Assembly (NCBI RefSeq): GCF_963675165.1
Contig: NC_087386.1
Span: 608,931-672,930 of the forward strand
Length of the DNA stretch: 64,000 nucleotides
Source: Halichondria panicea
Taxonomy: Eukaryota > Porifera > Demospongiae > Suberitida > Halichondriidae
Reading direction: 5' to 3'
Shown here one piece after another: positions 12,201 to 24,323 of this stretch. The position numbers were made by a program, and so were the translations under genes. Every line of letters begins with the position of its first letter. The stretch's first letter is position 1. Below the pieces are notes generated by a model. The model did no database searches and was not told the DNA's origin. It worked only from the letters and a program-made list of their open reading frames with translations.

Positions 12201-12730
12201 AGGCACCACACCCACCCTCTCCACACCCAAGCTTAGTATCTGTTAGGCGGACTAGAGGGACGGGGCGCTAAGGAAAGTACTCGTGCAATATACTCAATAT
12301 ACGCATACGCGGGTAATTTTGTTGGTACACATTTTTGTATAACTACATTTTACCCATTTTTAATAAATATTCGTACAGCTCAGGATAGTGACGTTGAATC
12401 TATTGTAATATAGAATGTAGAATGTAGAATAATTTCGTAGTTTTAATTTTCGTATGATGCTCCTCAATACGAAATATACATTTTGCATGAAAGAGGTTTA
12501 CGAGGATACGCTGCGTTCTTAGGAAGTACAATAGAGTGGTCTCCGAGTCCGGGCTCTCCACAACAACCTGCACACACGGTGTATATATAATTATCATAAT
12601 TAAAATTAATTTAATGTGTATCCAGGATGCAATGCAGTTTAGCTAGCAGTATACTAGCATGCATACTTCACACTTTTCCTCCATTCACATAGAAGGAAAT
12701 GCTTTCTTTGGCTCCCTCTAACTCAGCCAT
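9274..12730 (-). pseudogene. XDH: Xanthine dehydrogenase, N-terminal half, with in-frame stop
   Basis: Exons (high to low): 12674-12730 (ATG; MAELEGAKESISFYVNGGK), 12510-12567, 12052-12251 ([11 protein letters not shown] [2Fe-2S] motif), 11751-11877 ([20 protein letters not shown]), 11632-11693 ([16 protein letters not shown]), 11270-11555 (ends VIGNTEIG), 10890-11057, 10650-10726, 10309-10402 (GGNICNASPISDLNP), 9954-10064, 9508-9704 (YKQARRREDDIA), 9274-9429. These cover both iron-sulphur domains and the FAD domain of a xanthine oxidoreductase, a purine-oxidising enzyme of about 1330 residues. The whole molybdopterin domain is absent. In exon 10890-11057 the joined frame reads GVEVKFKGAFYDTLISCS, TAA (11002-11004), VPELNKMAV; the stop lies where the family has a residue before PEL. 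Truncation plus stop argue for a dead fragment. Confidence 0.85.
9767..9955. repeat. 25-bp minisatellite in XDH intron
   Basis: About seven copies of CATGACCTCCCCTGCCCTTC plus ACTAC, ending at the splice donor of the 9954-10064 exon. Some units are longer or lack bases. Confidence 0.9.
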
Positions 12731-13321
12731 GATGCTCCCGATGGTTCATGTAATTAATATTAGGGAAGTGGGTAAAGAGATCTCCATGCATCCTTAGCCC
12801 CTCCTCCTTTTCAGTGCATAAAAGGCCTCATCTTCAGTGCGGCCTTGGATCGAGGCTAAAAGATCCCCTTCCTCCTACGTTTTTGACTTGTTGCAGTTCA
12901 CCCATGTGGCGTGTGGGTTATAAACCGGGGCTCCGGAGCTGTAGTGGGTGGCCGGGAAACTGGTCACTCACTTTCCTGTATACGTAGTCTTTCATTGTGA
13001 TAGTAGACAGCCCTCCTGTAGTCTTTCATTAGATCACAGCCCTCCTGTAGTCTTTCATTGTGATAGTCAACAGGAGCCAGCCCTTCCTGTAGTCTTTCAT
13101 TAGATCACAGCCCTCTGGCCTGTAGTCTTTCATTGTGATAGTCAACAGCCCCGGCTACAGTGATAGTTTTTTTTTTATGTTTTTTTTTTTTATAATGTAA
13201 AATACACTAGCACAGTGCAGTTCGCAACATTCCTTATAATTATAAAACAATTGACAAAAGCATCTTTTCTAAAGATAATATATAACGGCCACAAAAAATG
13301 TTACCCTCACTAGCACGAGTG
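12731..13321. other. Spacer between XDH start and STOML2 stop
   Basis: Contains a tail with the dispersed-repeat end GGATCGAGGCTA (12848-12859), a short tandem of TGTAGTCTTTCATTGTGATAG (about 12985-13150), poly-T tracts and AT-rich sequence. No gene seen; it should include the XDH promoter and the STOML2 3' UTR. Confidence 0.6.
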
Positions 13322-14101
13322 TTACTTTTCGTCGTCAGTTGGTCTCGTTGGTGAAGTATCTAGAGTGAAGTGTGTATCTCTGTCCTTCTTTGCTGCCTTC
13401 TCTTCGCTGAGCACGGACCTAAATACACTCTCATCGATTGTCTTGTCAATAGAGGCAGTGAGTTGCTCCAGTGTCTGCTCTGTGGAGGGTGGGTCGTGGG
13501 GGGTCCCCTCTTCACCATCAGCGGACTTCAAAGGACTGTTTGATGTCATGTGACCAAATATTCCAACAGCCTGCGATCACAGAACAAGAAGCAATATAAT
13601 CATTATCATAAATGCACTCTATGAACAAAATTATTGGACGTTCCTAACACAGTTATGGACAATGCAAGATAGCTCTGAAAACAGGCCTGATTTAGAAAAA
13701 ATATACACTAATATGCGGTGTTTTTACACACAGCACACATCACACACACAGCACACCTGTGAGACCATTGAGCTGATGTCACCAGTCTTTTCTGGCAGGA
13801 TGAGAGTGTTGGTGGTCCTGGCCAGTTGGGAGAAAGCTGCCACATACTGTTCTGCCACTGCCAGTGAGGCTGCCTTATCGCCATTCTACAAGATAAATAA
13901 ATAAAAACAGCAGCTGGTACAGATAAGCTATATTTAAAATTGCAGCGAATATATTAAAACAAGTAGACAGCTACCTGTCTTCCAATGGCTGCCCCCAGTG
14001 TGTTGAGAGCCTGAGCTCGGGCCTGAGCCTTGGCAAGAATGGCGACGGCCGGACACTCTTTCACCGGCTCGCTCCCCACCAGATTGTAGCCGTACGTCAC
14101 T
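13322..14101 (-). pseudogene. STOML2: Stomatin-like protein 2, C-terminal exons only
   Basis: Three exons: 13980 to about 14101 (PAVAILAKAQARAQALNTLG), 13757-13885 (NGDKAASLAVAEQYVAAFSQ ... ILPEKTGDISSMVSQ) and 13322-13570 (AVGIFGHMTSN ... PTDDEK, stop). They match the helical C-terminal part of mitochondrial STOML2, a prohibitin/SPFH scaffold of the inner membrane. The SPFH domain and mitochondrial presequence would lie at higher coordinates but the sequence changes to copy B at about 14105-14130. The visible frame is open; the gene is truncated by the junction. Confidence 0.8.
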
Positions 14102-14372
14102 GGGTTTTTAAAGTTGGGAAATTGTAGTATGTTCAGTAGGGCACTTAATTTACAAATTTACATGTACACAATGGTAGTATTTCGAACTTGTGCCCAAAAA
14201 AAGGATTACGAATTGAACAAGTTTAAAGCCGTGGTCTACCCTATACGAGGGAGAGGGTCAGCTCTAGAGGACAAGGGACACACGCTAATGATGCTAGGTA
14301 ACCAGTACATCCGTACACATTGCAGCTGAACCATTTTAGTGTGTGGACATTGAGTACTCGTAAGAAGCTCAC

Positions 14373-15440
14373 CTCCTACAGTAGTCCAAATCAGTGTGTG
14401 GTCCAACATAGGAATGAGTGTGTGCATGGGAAGAGACAAACACGATAATGTACGTACCAACTAATGAACTTAGGTGTATATTCTACGAATATTAAAACTA
14501 CAACCTAATAAGTTGTGTGGGCCTCGGCTAATACCAAGTTGGCAATATGGAAAGAGACAAAGACAATTTACAAGTTCCTAGTAACCATTAAAATGAGTGT
14601 GCACGTGCAAACACAACTTACACACTGTTGATCCAGAGAGGGAGAGTCCACAGGGCAAACACGTGGGAAGATAGTAAATGAATGATTACGAGGTTGAATG
14701 TGATCATATTAAATATTTCCCTATATAACACTATGGCACTGCACACACACAAGAGTAATAATGGGGAAGTAGAAACATCACAGAATATGCAACAGACACT
14801 AAATACTCTGACAACACACACCAACTTACAGTCTGTTGTTTCAGAGGGTCAGTCAAAGGTGAGGTGGAGATGCATGAAATGGAAGGAAGAGAACATTAGT
14901 GCAGTGATACAGTACACTGGTGATTGCATGACACAGGGCAGGGGAAACAATTGTGGACAGCCAAACATGCAGACTGAAACACTTGATTAACCATGCATAC
15001 TTTCAAGTACTACTACGAGTAGATTTACTTGGGAATAGTATCACATTTAGTTATCTGTATGTGCTCTTCTTTACACTGTCTACCTCCTAACAACAAGTGC
15101 TCAGAGCACAAGCATGTCAGCTTGGTAGAATGTGATTGAACACAACGTACCTCAATCGTCCACTGTTGTCCATCCAGAGAGAGTGGTACATGTGGAAAGA
15201 ACAACAACATGAGATAAAACACCTCACACTGACAGGGTAGAGTGTAGGCACTATACTGTGATGAATGAATGATGCCAAGTGTGTTTATGGGTGGTCAACA
15301 AGTACATCTAGGCACTAGGAGAATGCACTGATCATTGAGTATCCATCTATCATGTGAATATCATACCCTATCATAATCAGTGAGCCCATCCTCCATCAAC
15401 TGTGGGGAACTAGCAGCATTCAGTGTGTAGATTCAGCCAT
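14373..15440 (-). pseudogene. Micro-exon coiled-coil gene, copy B (frameshifted, 3' truncated)
   Basis: Exons 15367-15440, 15151-15162 (WTIE), 14830-14832 (T), 14622-14624 (C) and 14373-14375 (E). Exon 1 is 74 nt instead of 75: one base lost in the ACAACCCTG region gives MAESTH then TGA. Exons 6-12 are absent because the copy starts at the STOML2 junction. Micro-exon positions and splice signals are otherwise preserved, and the codons differ from those of A, C and D, so it diversified before it broke. Confidence 0.8.
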
Positions 15441-15648
15441 TTCAAGAGAAGGTCTGGAATGCCCCATATATTTCTTTGTGGGTGGCTAGAGGCATGAGGG
15501 GGAGGGGCTTGTAGCAACACCCACACATTGTTCAATAAAGAAAGGGTTCAAAGGACACATAATTATTGTTCCAAATAGAGCACAGAACATACATAAAGCA
15601 AGTACGTATCAGAAGAAGAAGCACTGAGGAAAGAAGAGCTCAGGAACA

Positions 15649-16835
15649 ATGGCCCACCTGACACTAATTGCCAGAGCCAGTGATGGACTACCTCTGTCCA
15701 CATCCATTGTCAATGAAGAGGTAGAGGAGCTACAGTAGATAATACAGTACAGTCTGCATTGGTCCCATCAGGACACTGTACTATACTGTATGCAGCTCAG
15801 TGACATGAATAGTTGTCAAGTCATGATTCTGTAGACATATAAAGAGAACCTTGCTAGAATAATACGTGTGTAGTGTGTGCTATCTTTAACAGCTTGAATT
15901 AACTGAATTGTTGCATTCTCCCTCTGCAGTCTGGCCGGGATTATGCTGAATACCAACCCAAGGCCAAGCAGATATTCCGCAAGCTGTCGTCAGTCAGCCC
16001 CCCTCGATGCTCAATCGAGTGTGATCCGGGTCGTATGGTGTTCCAGTAAGCACTCTCCTGTGAATGTCATTATTGCCTCGTGGTGTGTATGATGATTGGT
16101 GCTCTGTCATGGTATAAACTGATGCAATGGATGGCCTTTTGTTTGTGAGCATTTGCTTAACTGTACCATACACATTGTAAGTGGTGTGTGTTATACATAG
16201 GTCCCTCTATAGTGATTGTCTAACAAGGAACTACCAGTGTACATGTAGTCTAAGAATAGTTGGAACTTGGTTGGTGATATTATACTCCAGTTTAATGGTG
16301 GATGAGGGGAGATGACTTTGAGCTTGAAGCACACACACTAACATGGACCCCCCACACAGCTACATCCTTGAGGAGGGGATATGCTACCTCGCCCTGTGTG
16401 ACCCCACCTATCCTGCCAAGCTGGCCTTTAACTACCTCGAGAATCTACACAAAGACTTCAGTGAGCAACATGGCAACGATGTACACAAGGCCAGTCGACC
16501 GTACCACTTCATTGAGTTTGGTATGTATTTATATCTGCCATCCATATTTTGTAGACTTAATTATAAGGTCATGCTTTTTCCTGTGTCAGCATTGGACATG
16601 CACAGCTGGGCAACACCAGCACTTGCAGTTTCTTGTGTGTGTACTGTTTCAATTCAGTGTTGCTACCACTGTTATATATAGTACAGAATGTCCTTCCTCT
16701 CACACCCACTCACCCCCCACACACCCACTCACCCCCCCACCCCCCACACACACACACACACACACACGTGCAGATCTCAGTGACAAAGCGGGGAAGCTGG
16801 TCGACCACTCTCGTGTGCCAGAGGCTAATGGCTGA
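15649..16835 (+). CDS. SEC22B: SEC22-like longin-only protein, copy B
   Basis: Exons 15649-15720 (MAHLTLIARASDGLPLSTSI...), 15930-16045, 16360-16520 and 16774-16835. The first three match the longin domain of SEC22B, an ER-Golgi R-SNARE, through RPYHFIEF. The fourth adds DLSDKAGKLVDHSRVPEANG and stops at TGA 16833-16835. The SNARE coiled coil and C-terminal anchor of canonical SEC22 (about 215 residues) are missing, so this would be a soluble protein of about 137 residues. The SRD5A3 ATG at 16828 lies inside the last codons (8-nt overlap). Start chosen because the first residues match SEC22. Divergent from the micro-exon gene. Confidence 0.75.
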
Positions 16836-17362
16836 TCAGCTGATGCAGCATGTGAGCATCTCCTGGCTACTGTGGATTGGTTCTGGACTGCTAGTTCATG
16901 CTCTTGTCTATTGGAGACAATATCTGCCAAGTTTCACCAGAGATGTGTACAAGTATGGTAAGCTGAGGAGTGAGAGTGACTGGAGCTGGATGATCCCTAG
17001 TGTGCCCAAGACTCAAGGAGGTCAGTCAGGGTCAATATATACAGTGTATCAGTCTACCTCTTGTAACGAGAACCCCCTACAAGTCTAGCTAGCTTGTAAC
17101 ACCTAGCTAAGTACTGGATTGTGATTTACAATAGTGAGCTCCCTAGCTGAGACTGTCCTGACTTGTAGTTGTTGTAATTGCATTGTCCCAGTCTAAGGAG
17201 GTCTTTATTCCCCTCTGCAGGTGGTTCACCCACTTCTACGTGTGGGGGGTGGTGTGAAACTACTCTGTATTCCTCTACTATACCAGCCACTGTCCACTGC
17301 ACACACGACTACCGCTATTGGGACCAACAGCACTGCTGCATTTGAATTCATGTATAGTCATA

Positions 17363-17547
17363 CCGTATAGCGGGTATTTTTCGGGGGACAAAATATTTGT
17401 TGTTTAGCAATATTGAGACATTTCGTGGGTAATATTTTCGTGGTTGGAGCAGGTAAAGGTAGGCAAAGTCGCTTCATTCGTGGTTAGAGGTCCAACCACG
17501 AACACCACAAATATTTTGCCCTACGAAAATTACCCACCTCTGTACGG
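17363..17547. mobile_element. Small inverted-repeat element (CCGTATAGCGGG family), copy B
   Basis: Orthologue of 5391-5575, with the same TA flanks and ends and a few substitutions. Confidence 0.6.
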
Positions 17548-17549
17548 TA

Positions 17550-19110
17550 TTCAGTCTAGTAATAGTCCTATTCTCGTTTAAGAACCTGGAATTTTGATTG
17601 CTATTTCAACGCCCACTAACTACTTCCTGTATAGCTTCCGCAGTAAAATTGTGCTGAGCTGGCACACCTTTTTACATTGAAGTCATTGTAAAATCAATGC
17701 CTTTTTGCAGCCTCTGCATTCTGCATATGGAACGCCGTTTGCGACAAAATTCAGGCAGAATGTGATAGGCGTGTGCATCCAATATAAAATCGATTTTTAA
17801 TAATCGATTTTTTACAGTTGATTTTCGATTTATACGTGAACGATCTTTGACAATCGATCTGATAATCGATTTTTGAAATTCCAATTTTGATAATCGATTT
17901 TTGATAATCGATTATTGAAATTCGATTTTTGATAATCCATTTTAGAACTGCTCTGAGGTGGGCTGGGGGGGCCCCCCCTGTCTAAAGCTGTATCACGTGA
18001 GACTATCCTTAGAGCATTAAAGAAGCCACTATTCATGACTTCTATTCTACACATTTTATGTATCTGGAATCACCAAACTCTTTCTCAGCTCTCTAAGCAC
18101 ACACAAGATAGCCAAATAAAACAGTGCTGGCGAGAAAGCATACAAAAATGGGTGCACAAAGGAACTAAATAAGATAGCATCAACTGAACAGTTCTAAAAT
18201 TAATGATTTTTACTGTGACTTATGGCCCTTCTTTTTTATGGTTCCAAAAAACAATAATATTTCGCTTTTGCGTTTATATAGTCTATCATGTGAGATAGCT
18301 AACCAAGCCAAGCTTTGATTCCAGGCCGCGGAGAAGGAGTTTGTGCATGTTCTGAGTTTCAAGGGCGGCCTAACTGTAGCCTTGAATCCATTTTAATCGG
18401 CCTGGATTCGAGGCTAGTGTCAATTCAAAAATCGATTATCAAAAATCGAATTTCAAAAATCGATTATCAGATCGATTGTCAAAGATCGTTCACGTGTAAA
18501 TCGAAAATCAACTGTAAAAAATCGATTATTAAAAATCGATCTTCAAAAATCGATTTTATATTGGATGCACACGCCTATCAGATTCTGCCTGAATTTTGTC
18601 GCAAACGGCGTTCCATATCTGCAATGCATGCGCTATTATTCTAAATAAAGGAAGTTTGTGAAATATTGAAGTAAGAGCTACACAATGGTTTTTGTCCCAG
18701 AGAGTGTTTGTCAACTGTCAGTGAGCTAGCTGGTCTTGAAGATACCTACTATATACACAGTAAGTGCAGTATAGTGCAGTAGTAGTAGATCTAAGAGGTA
18801 AACTAATGCTCCAAGATGGTGGAACATCTCCTCTACACAATTCTGCAGATGCCTACTATGTATATAAGATGTTCCATCATCCTTGAGCATTAGACTACCT
18901 CTTAGATCTACTACTACTGCACTTACTGTATATAGTAGGTATCTTCAAGACCAGCTAGCTCACTGACAGTTGATAAAAACTCTCTGGGACAAAAACCATT
19001 GCGTAGCTCTTACTTCAATATTTCACAAACTTCCTTCATTTAGAATAATAGCGCATGCATTACAGAATGCAGAGGCTGCAAAAAACGCATTGATTTTACA
19101 TTAATTGTAA
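17550..19110. mobile_element. Large palindrome, copy B, interrupted by a nested element
   Basis: The left arm starts near 17575 (AACCTGGAATTTTGATTGC). The right arm is recognisable from about 18880 to 19110 and is partly lost. The central part around 18790-18900 folds on itself (TAGTAGTAGATCTAAGAGGT and complement). The uninterrupted version is at 38077-38806 in C; copy A has none. Confidence 0.7.
17726..18617. mobile_element. 892-bp inverted-repeat element nested in the copy B palindrome
   Basis: Starts TATGGAACGCCGTTTGCGAC and ends with the complement; arms of about 220 bp contain many AATCGATTTTT motifs. Flanked by TCTGCA (17720-17725 and 18618-18623), possibly an 8-bp duplication with one mismatch. 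Copy C keeps the empty site (CATTCTGCAATGCATG). The interior has a piece ending GGATTCGAGGCTAG that resembles another dispersed family. Confidence 0.75.
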
Positions 19111-19125
19111 GTGTTAAGTGTACTA

Positions 19126-19348
19126 CCAAGGGCGTATAAAAGAAGAGAGGGCATGCAACTCCACTATCAGTACACGTAGCTAGCAGAGTTCAAACGTGGG
19201 TGGAGGAATGTGTGCATTTGCATGAAGTGCTAAAAATAGAAATTTCTATTTTTAGCATTTCATGCACTGTCATGCGCATGCATCCGCCCACGTTTGAACT
19301 CTGCTCATATAGGAGTTGCATGCCCTCTCTTCTTTTATACGCCCTTGG
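19126..19348. mobile_element. Near-perfect palindromic element, copy B
   Basis: Orthologue of 6243-6463 and 39174-39396, with CCAAGGGCGTATAAAAGAAG ends. Confidence 0.75.
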
Positions 19349-20086
19349 TACTATAGTGTAATTGTTGACTTGTGTGTGGGTTGTTAATTCTTGTTTAGGA
19401 GTCTCTATTTGAATGTCAGCCTTGATGAATGTTTCATTGCAGACTCACCCCTTGCTGGCCTGATTGTAGCCACTCTGTTGTTCCTCTGGGCCTACACACA
19501 TCAGTACCGATGTCACGTCATCCTTGCACAACTCAGAGCAGTCAAGAACAAGCCACAGTACGACGGCTGTCACTGCCAAGCAGACTCACGTTTCTATAGA
19601 CACAAGTTTGAGGACTATCCAAACAACAGACAAATTGTTATGACCATTTGTTTATTAGTTGCTAATATATTTATGCTATGTACATGCAGTACTGTATGGT
19701 ATCATTCATATTCTCCAGTCAATAATCTGTCAAATTAATGATAGAAAAAATTAATTTTGAATTTGCAGTGAATAATAATTGACGCTTCTTATGCTATTAT
19801 TTGTACATGCAGTACATGGTACATTGAATTAGTATGACATCATTTATTGTTCAATCAATAAACCTTCAAATGATCGAAAAAATTAATATTTGAATTTGGA
19901 CAATGATTCAGTAATTTGCTAGCTATACAGTTTTGTCCACTTTTCTCCTAGTGAGTGTTCTGGTTTCGTCTATTCGTGCCTTGTGTATCTGGAAGGAGGG
20001 CGTGACCCACTGCCCACACGAGCACTGATCACCTGACCAGTTGAATGACCCCAGATGAGCCGAGCACTAAAGACACAGAATCTGCC

Positions 20087-20090
<4 letters not shown>

Positions 20091-20174
<84 letters not shown>
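20091..20174. repeat. (TG)n microsatellite, EDEM3 3' flank, copy B
   Basis: About 42 uninterrupted TG units. The same site holds about 50 units in C and a much shorter tract in A. Confidence 0.95.
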
Positions 20175-20177
<3 letters not shown>

Positions 20178-20399
20178 ATTATGAAGAATATATAGCAAAT
20201 TCTACGAGCTAAACAGTTGAATTCTAGAAAATAACGCAAGGCTATAGTCTTTGTTAAAATTGGATTTTAACTTATCACAAAATAGTACATGTATCTAAGC
20301 ACACCATTGGAAAGGTAATTCTGAGAGCTCTTGAATGCAGTTTGAAATTGGACAATCAAACACAAATTACGGGCTTTGAAGATACGTATCTATTTTTAG

Positions 20400-22055
20400 C
20401 TAATGCACAAGTAGCAGCCTCACCTTCCCCTCCACTTTGCCCAGTAGAGAGCTTTCCATCCACTGTACTGGCTCGATGAACCATGAACTACACACATCAT
20501 GAGTGGGCCCCTGCTCGTTATAATCCACCTCTGATTGAGTGGGTGGAGTTTGCCCTTGCTTTGTCCTCTTATACCATTTGATAGCAGCCTCGTTGGAGAG
20601 CAGCTCTCGGAGTAGGAGTGCGTCCAATCGCTGCATGAACACAGCCGGTATTATGATGTCACTGGATCCATCCCCACTCATGGAGAAGGGAGGGACCTGG
20701 GTCGTATTGTACTGCTTGACATTATCTGGGAGGGGGGGGGACCGTTAAGAGAGCATATTATACAATTTCACAAAGACCACAGAATGGTGTGCAATACTAC
20801 TATATACGTACGTACAGTCAAGGACTTTTATAAACAGAATTTTATCTAAAGTTACAAGCTCTTGGACAGTGTAGTTTACCTGTGATGATGACCCCAGCTG
20901 CACCAGCTTTCTGAGCAGTCCTGGCCTGTAGAATACAATTAGTGAACAATTGTTCCTAAAACAATAATTATATCACAGGCACTTTAAGAGAAACATTTAG
21001 ATAACGTAACGTAACCATTAATAGGCTCCACATGGTTATGGTGTACGGTACAACACTGTGTACCTTGAGTACAAGGAGGCAGCCTCCTCTGTTAATGAGC
21101 AGGATCTTCCCCATAATATCCCGGGCCTCCTGGGGGTCATACTCGGAGCATCCATTGTCCAGTACTCCACCGATTGGCTTCATCTCCACCAACTCCCCTC
21201 CCACTTGGAACTCCCCCACGCCCAGCTCTGGCCCGAACATGGCTGGACCTACAGTGAACTCGTGTCGTATGCCCCTCTCCTGGAGGTCAGCAGGGGTCAG
21301 TATACGAGCCAGCTTCGGTGTCTGTCTCTGACTACCATCTAATAGGAGGCGTAATACAGTTGCAGTCATTGCTATGGGAAACAGATTATTCAAATTTGGC
21401 AAATAAAACTATAGGATGGAGGGTTTTGTGTACTGTATGTATATATCAATTCCTATATGTACCTCCATACATTAAAGACGCTGCACATTGAAGTACATTA
21501 CATGTGGTTGAAAGCTGTACATGTACTATTACCAACAACACTAAAAGCATTTTACCTGTGACGTGCTGCTGATTCATGAGCTTGACAATATCCTGCATGA
21601 GGTACCATCCCTCCTCTGCGTCCTCAGGGCTATTGGCCTTGGCCATATTGTGGGAGACCTGCACTTTGTCTCCCTCCACCACTTGAACCACAATGCCCAG
21701 CTCAGTGAGGATCTTCAGGTGACCTGGGTTCTTGAAGTCCAGAGAATTGATCGAGAGACGAGGAGGAGTGAGACGCTTACGCTTGGCACTGTATGTGTGT
21801 GTGTGGGCGTGTGTGTGTGTGTGTGTGGGGGAGGTATCAATAGCACACTTTATTCGAATTTGAGAGCAAATTTGAAAAGGCTTCATAATTATTGTGTATT
21901 GACTACAATGAACCAAGCTGCTGCTGTTACCTGGTTGGTCGTTTGTTGAACCTTGAGCTGGTGCAAAGTTTGAAGACCATCTTCTCAAAGCGGTCCAACA
22001 GGACAAACGGTCGTCGGTCATTAGGGCACGTCAGGTACGCACTGATCACCACAGA

Positions 22056-22122
<67 letters not shown>

Positions 22123-24290
22123 TGTGTGTGTGTGGGTGTGGGTGTGTGTGTGTGTATATAAACAGAACTAGACAACTGTGCTGACTAGACAGATTATTGG
22201 CTACTACTGTACATGATGTCTAGTGTGTGTTTCAGTGAACCTTTAGTGAAGCTGTCAGCGACTGGTTTGTTCTTTGCTGCCTTCCCGGAAGAGTCTGGTC
22301 CGCTAGTGGTGACAGTGACAGTGCTCATATTCACCAGGTCTGTGTTCTTCACCAGCAACTACACAGAGAGAGAACATCACATGACACACTCACACACAGC
22401 CAGGCTACCATAACCTCATTCAAAAGAAGGTACTCTCTATAAAAGAGCTGCCTTACCCCCCCCCCCCCCCCCCTACAATGTGCAGCTGCACCTAAAAAAT
22501 GCATACTGAAGTAGCATAGCCGCTACACTGTGTATGTATTGTACCCACTCACTGCCTCTTGGACGACTCTATTGAGGGTGGTGTTAGCGCTGGCGAGGGA
22601 GAGGGGGAAGAGGTGGGCCTCAGTCGTGAACACAAAGTCATCCATGTTCAAGGGACTGTCCCCCTCGTCAGCAAACAACAAGAACAGATAATTGAACGTC
22701 TCAGCCCCAGTACGAAGGAGTCCATTCTATACAGTATCGAAGATTGCCAATGAAATGATATCGTACTACTAGAATATTAAACCCTTTGTGAATGAGATTA
22801 TTATGACTTTACGATCTAACCTTTACATTCTGGTAAGGATAGTGATGTCATACAAGTACTGATATAGGTTTTTGCGAGATCTACATGGGGAACTAAATTC
22901 TAACTATTAGTAGATACACAGACACATGGTTCCCTTGACTTACCTGTCCTCGTGAGCGTTGGTCCTGAGGTCCTTGATGGCAGCGAAGCCACACCTCACT
23001 CTGGCGTACTTGTTCAAGTTGTTCACCACTGATCGACCCACGTCCAGGTAGTATGGATCTCCAGTCGCCTGCAGTAGCAACACAACATAATCGTTCATTA
23101 ACTACTTAGCCATCAAAATAATACAGAGAGTAGAGTTAGAGCAGTAGCATCACAAGCTTTGGTCAATTACAGTACTTACAGAAATATTCCAATTACTGAG
23201 ATGCTTTCTTCGAAACAACAGAAAGTGATATATACATGTACAGCTAATGCCCACCCACCCCACACACACACACACACCCACCCCCACCCCACACACACAC
23301 ACCCACCCCCCCCCACACACCCATCCACCCCCAAATTAAAATTAACTGCAACTCCCCCCCCCTCAATTTATCAGCTGCCATAACTTGAATTCCGTGGATC
23401 CAATTTCAACGATAATATTATTTTCTGAAAGCTTAGAAACACTCCTTTCAAATAGCATCATCAAAATTCTTATTTGAACGATAAAAGTATTTTCCAATTT
23501 GGCGATACCATAATAGCCCATGGTCCAAGGCCAAAAAATGACAAATTATGGCCCCGACAAATTTTTGGATTGAAATATATCATTTGAAAGGAAATTTTCT
23601 AAGCTTTCCGAAAATCACAAAATTTTGGAGATTCGATCAACGGTACTAAAGTTAATAGCTGTTGAAATTAACTGCAACTCTCCCTCCCCCTCAATTTAAT
23701 TATTCTTTTCAGTTGCCATAACTTGAATTCCGTGGACCCCCACCCACCCCACACACACACACCCACCCCCATCCCCCACACACAAACACCCACACACCCC
23801 ACACACACATGACAGTGTACCTTGTAGAGGAAGTAAGTGCTCTCAATGAACTCAGGCCTGAGAGGGTGGTTTCCCCAGTGGACCCTGAAGTCATGAGTGA
23901 ATGCCTCGGGTAGGAAGTTGTGTCTCTCCATCACATGATAAAGCATGTCGTGAATGTGGATAGCTGTGTCTACATCACCCCACAGAACCTGGAGATAGAT
24001 ACAGCAACCCCCGTCATTTTAAACATGAAGGTTAGGTAAGTACAGTATATACAAAAATGTATACTGCATACTACAATAGACGGACGGCCTCTAAGAATTA
24101 CTTTTCTATGTCAAACCGTTCTAGAGAGGTTCAGAGATATTAAGGCAAAACAGAAAACTACGGCACGAAAAACAATTGTTGATCTTAGCCTACCATCTTG
24201 TACTACCTTTATCAAAGAGCTACAAATAAATTCTAATATGGACACAAGTTACGGCCCCTAAAGGGAGCTAGTGGTTTCTCTTAGTCAGTG

Positions 24291-24323
<33 letters not shown>

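Larger units (their letters stand above)
8930..14125. other. Foreign block between copies A and B
   Basis: About 5.2 kb with no counterpart in the other copies. It carries the 5' half of XDH and the 3' end of STOML2, both minus strand and both cut at the edges. On the left the EDEM3 intron sequence is lost near 8925. On the right STOML2 coding sequence (to about 14101) meets micro-exon gene sequence that corresponds to about 1640 of copy A. Either a rearrangement or an assembly join. Confidence 0.75.
16828..19738 (+). pseudogene. SRD5A3: SRD5A3-like polyprenol reductase fragment, copy B, TGG to TGA
   Basis: The first exon from ATG 16828 encodes MADQLMQHVSISWLLWIGSG and continues to VYKYGKLRSESDWSWMIPSV. 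Exon 2 reads WFTHFYVWGVV then TGA (17255-17257) where A and C have TGG. The last exon (from 19400) gives LWAYTHQYRCHVILAQLR and ends with the family-like RHKFEDYPNNRQIV plus a run-on tail. Inserted elements at 17363-17547, 17726-18617 and 19126-19348 interrupt the introns. The family catalytic segment before the KF-x-x-YP motif is not present. Confidence 0.75.
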
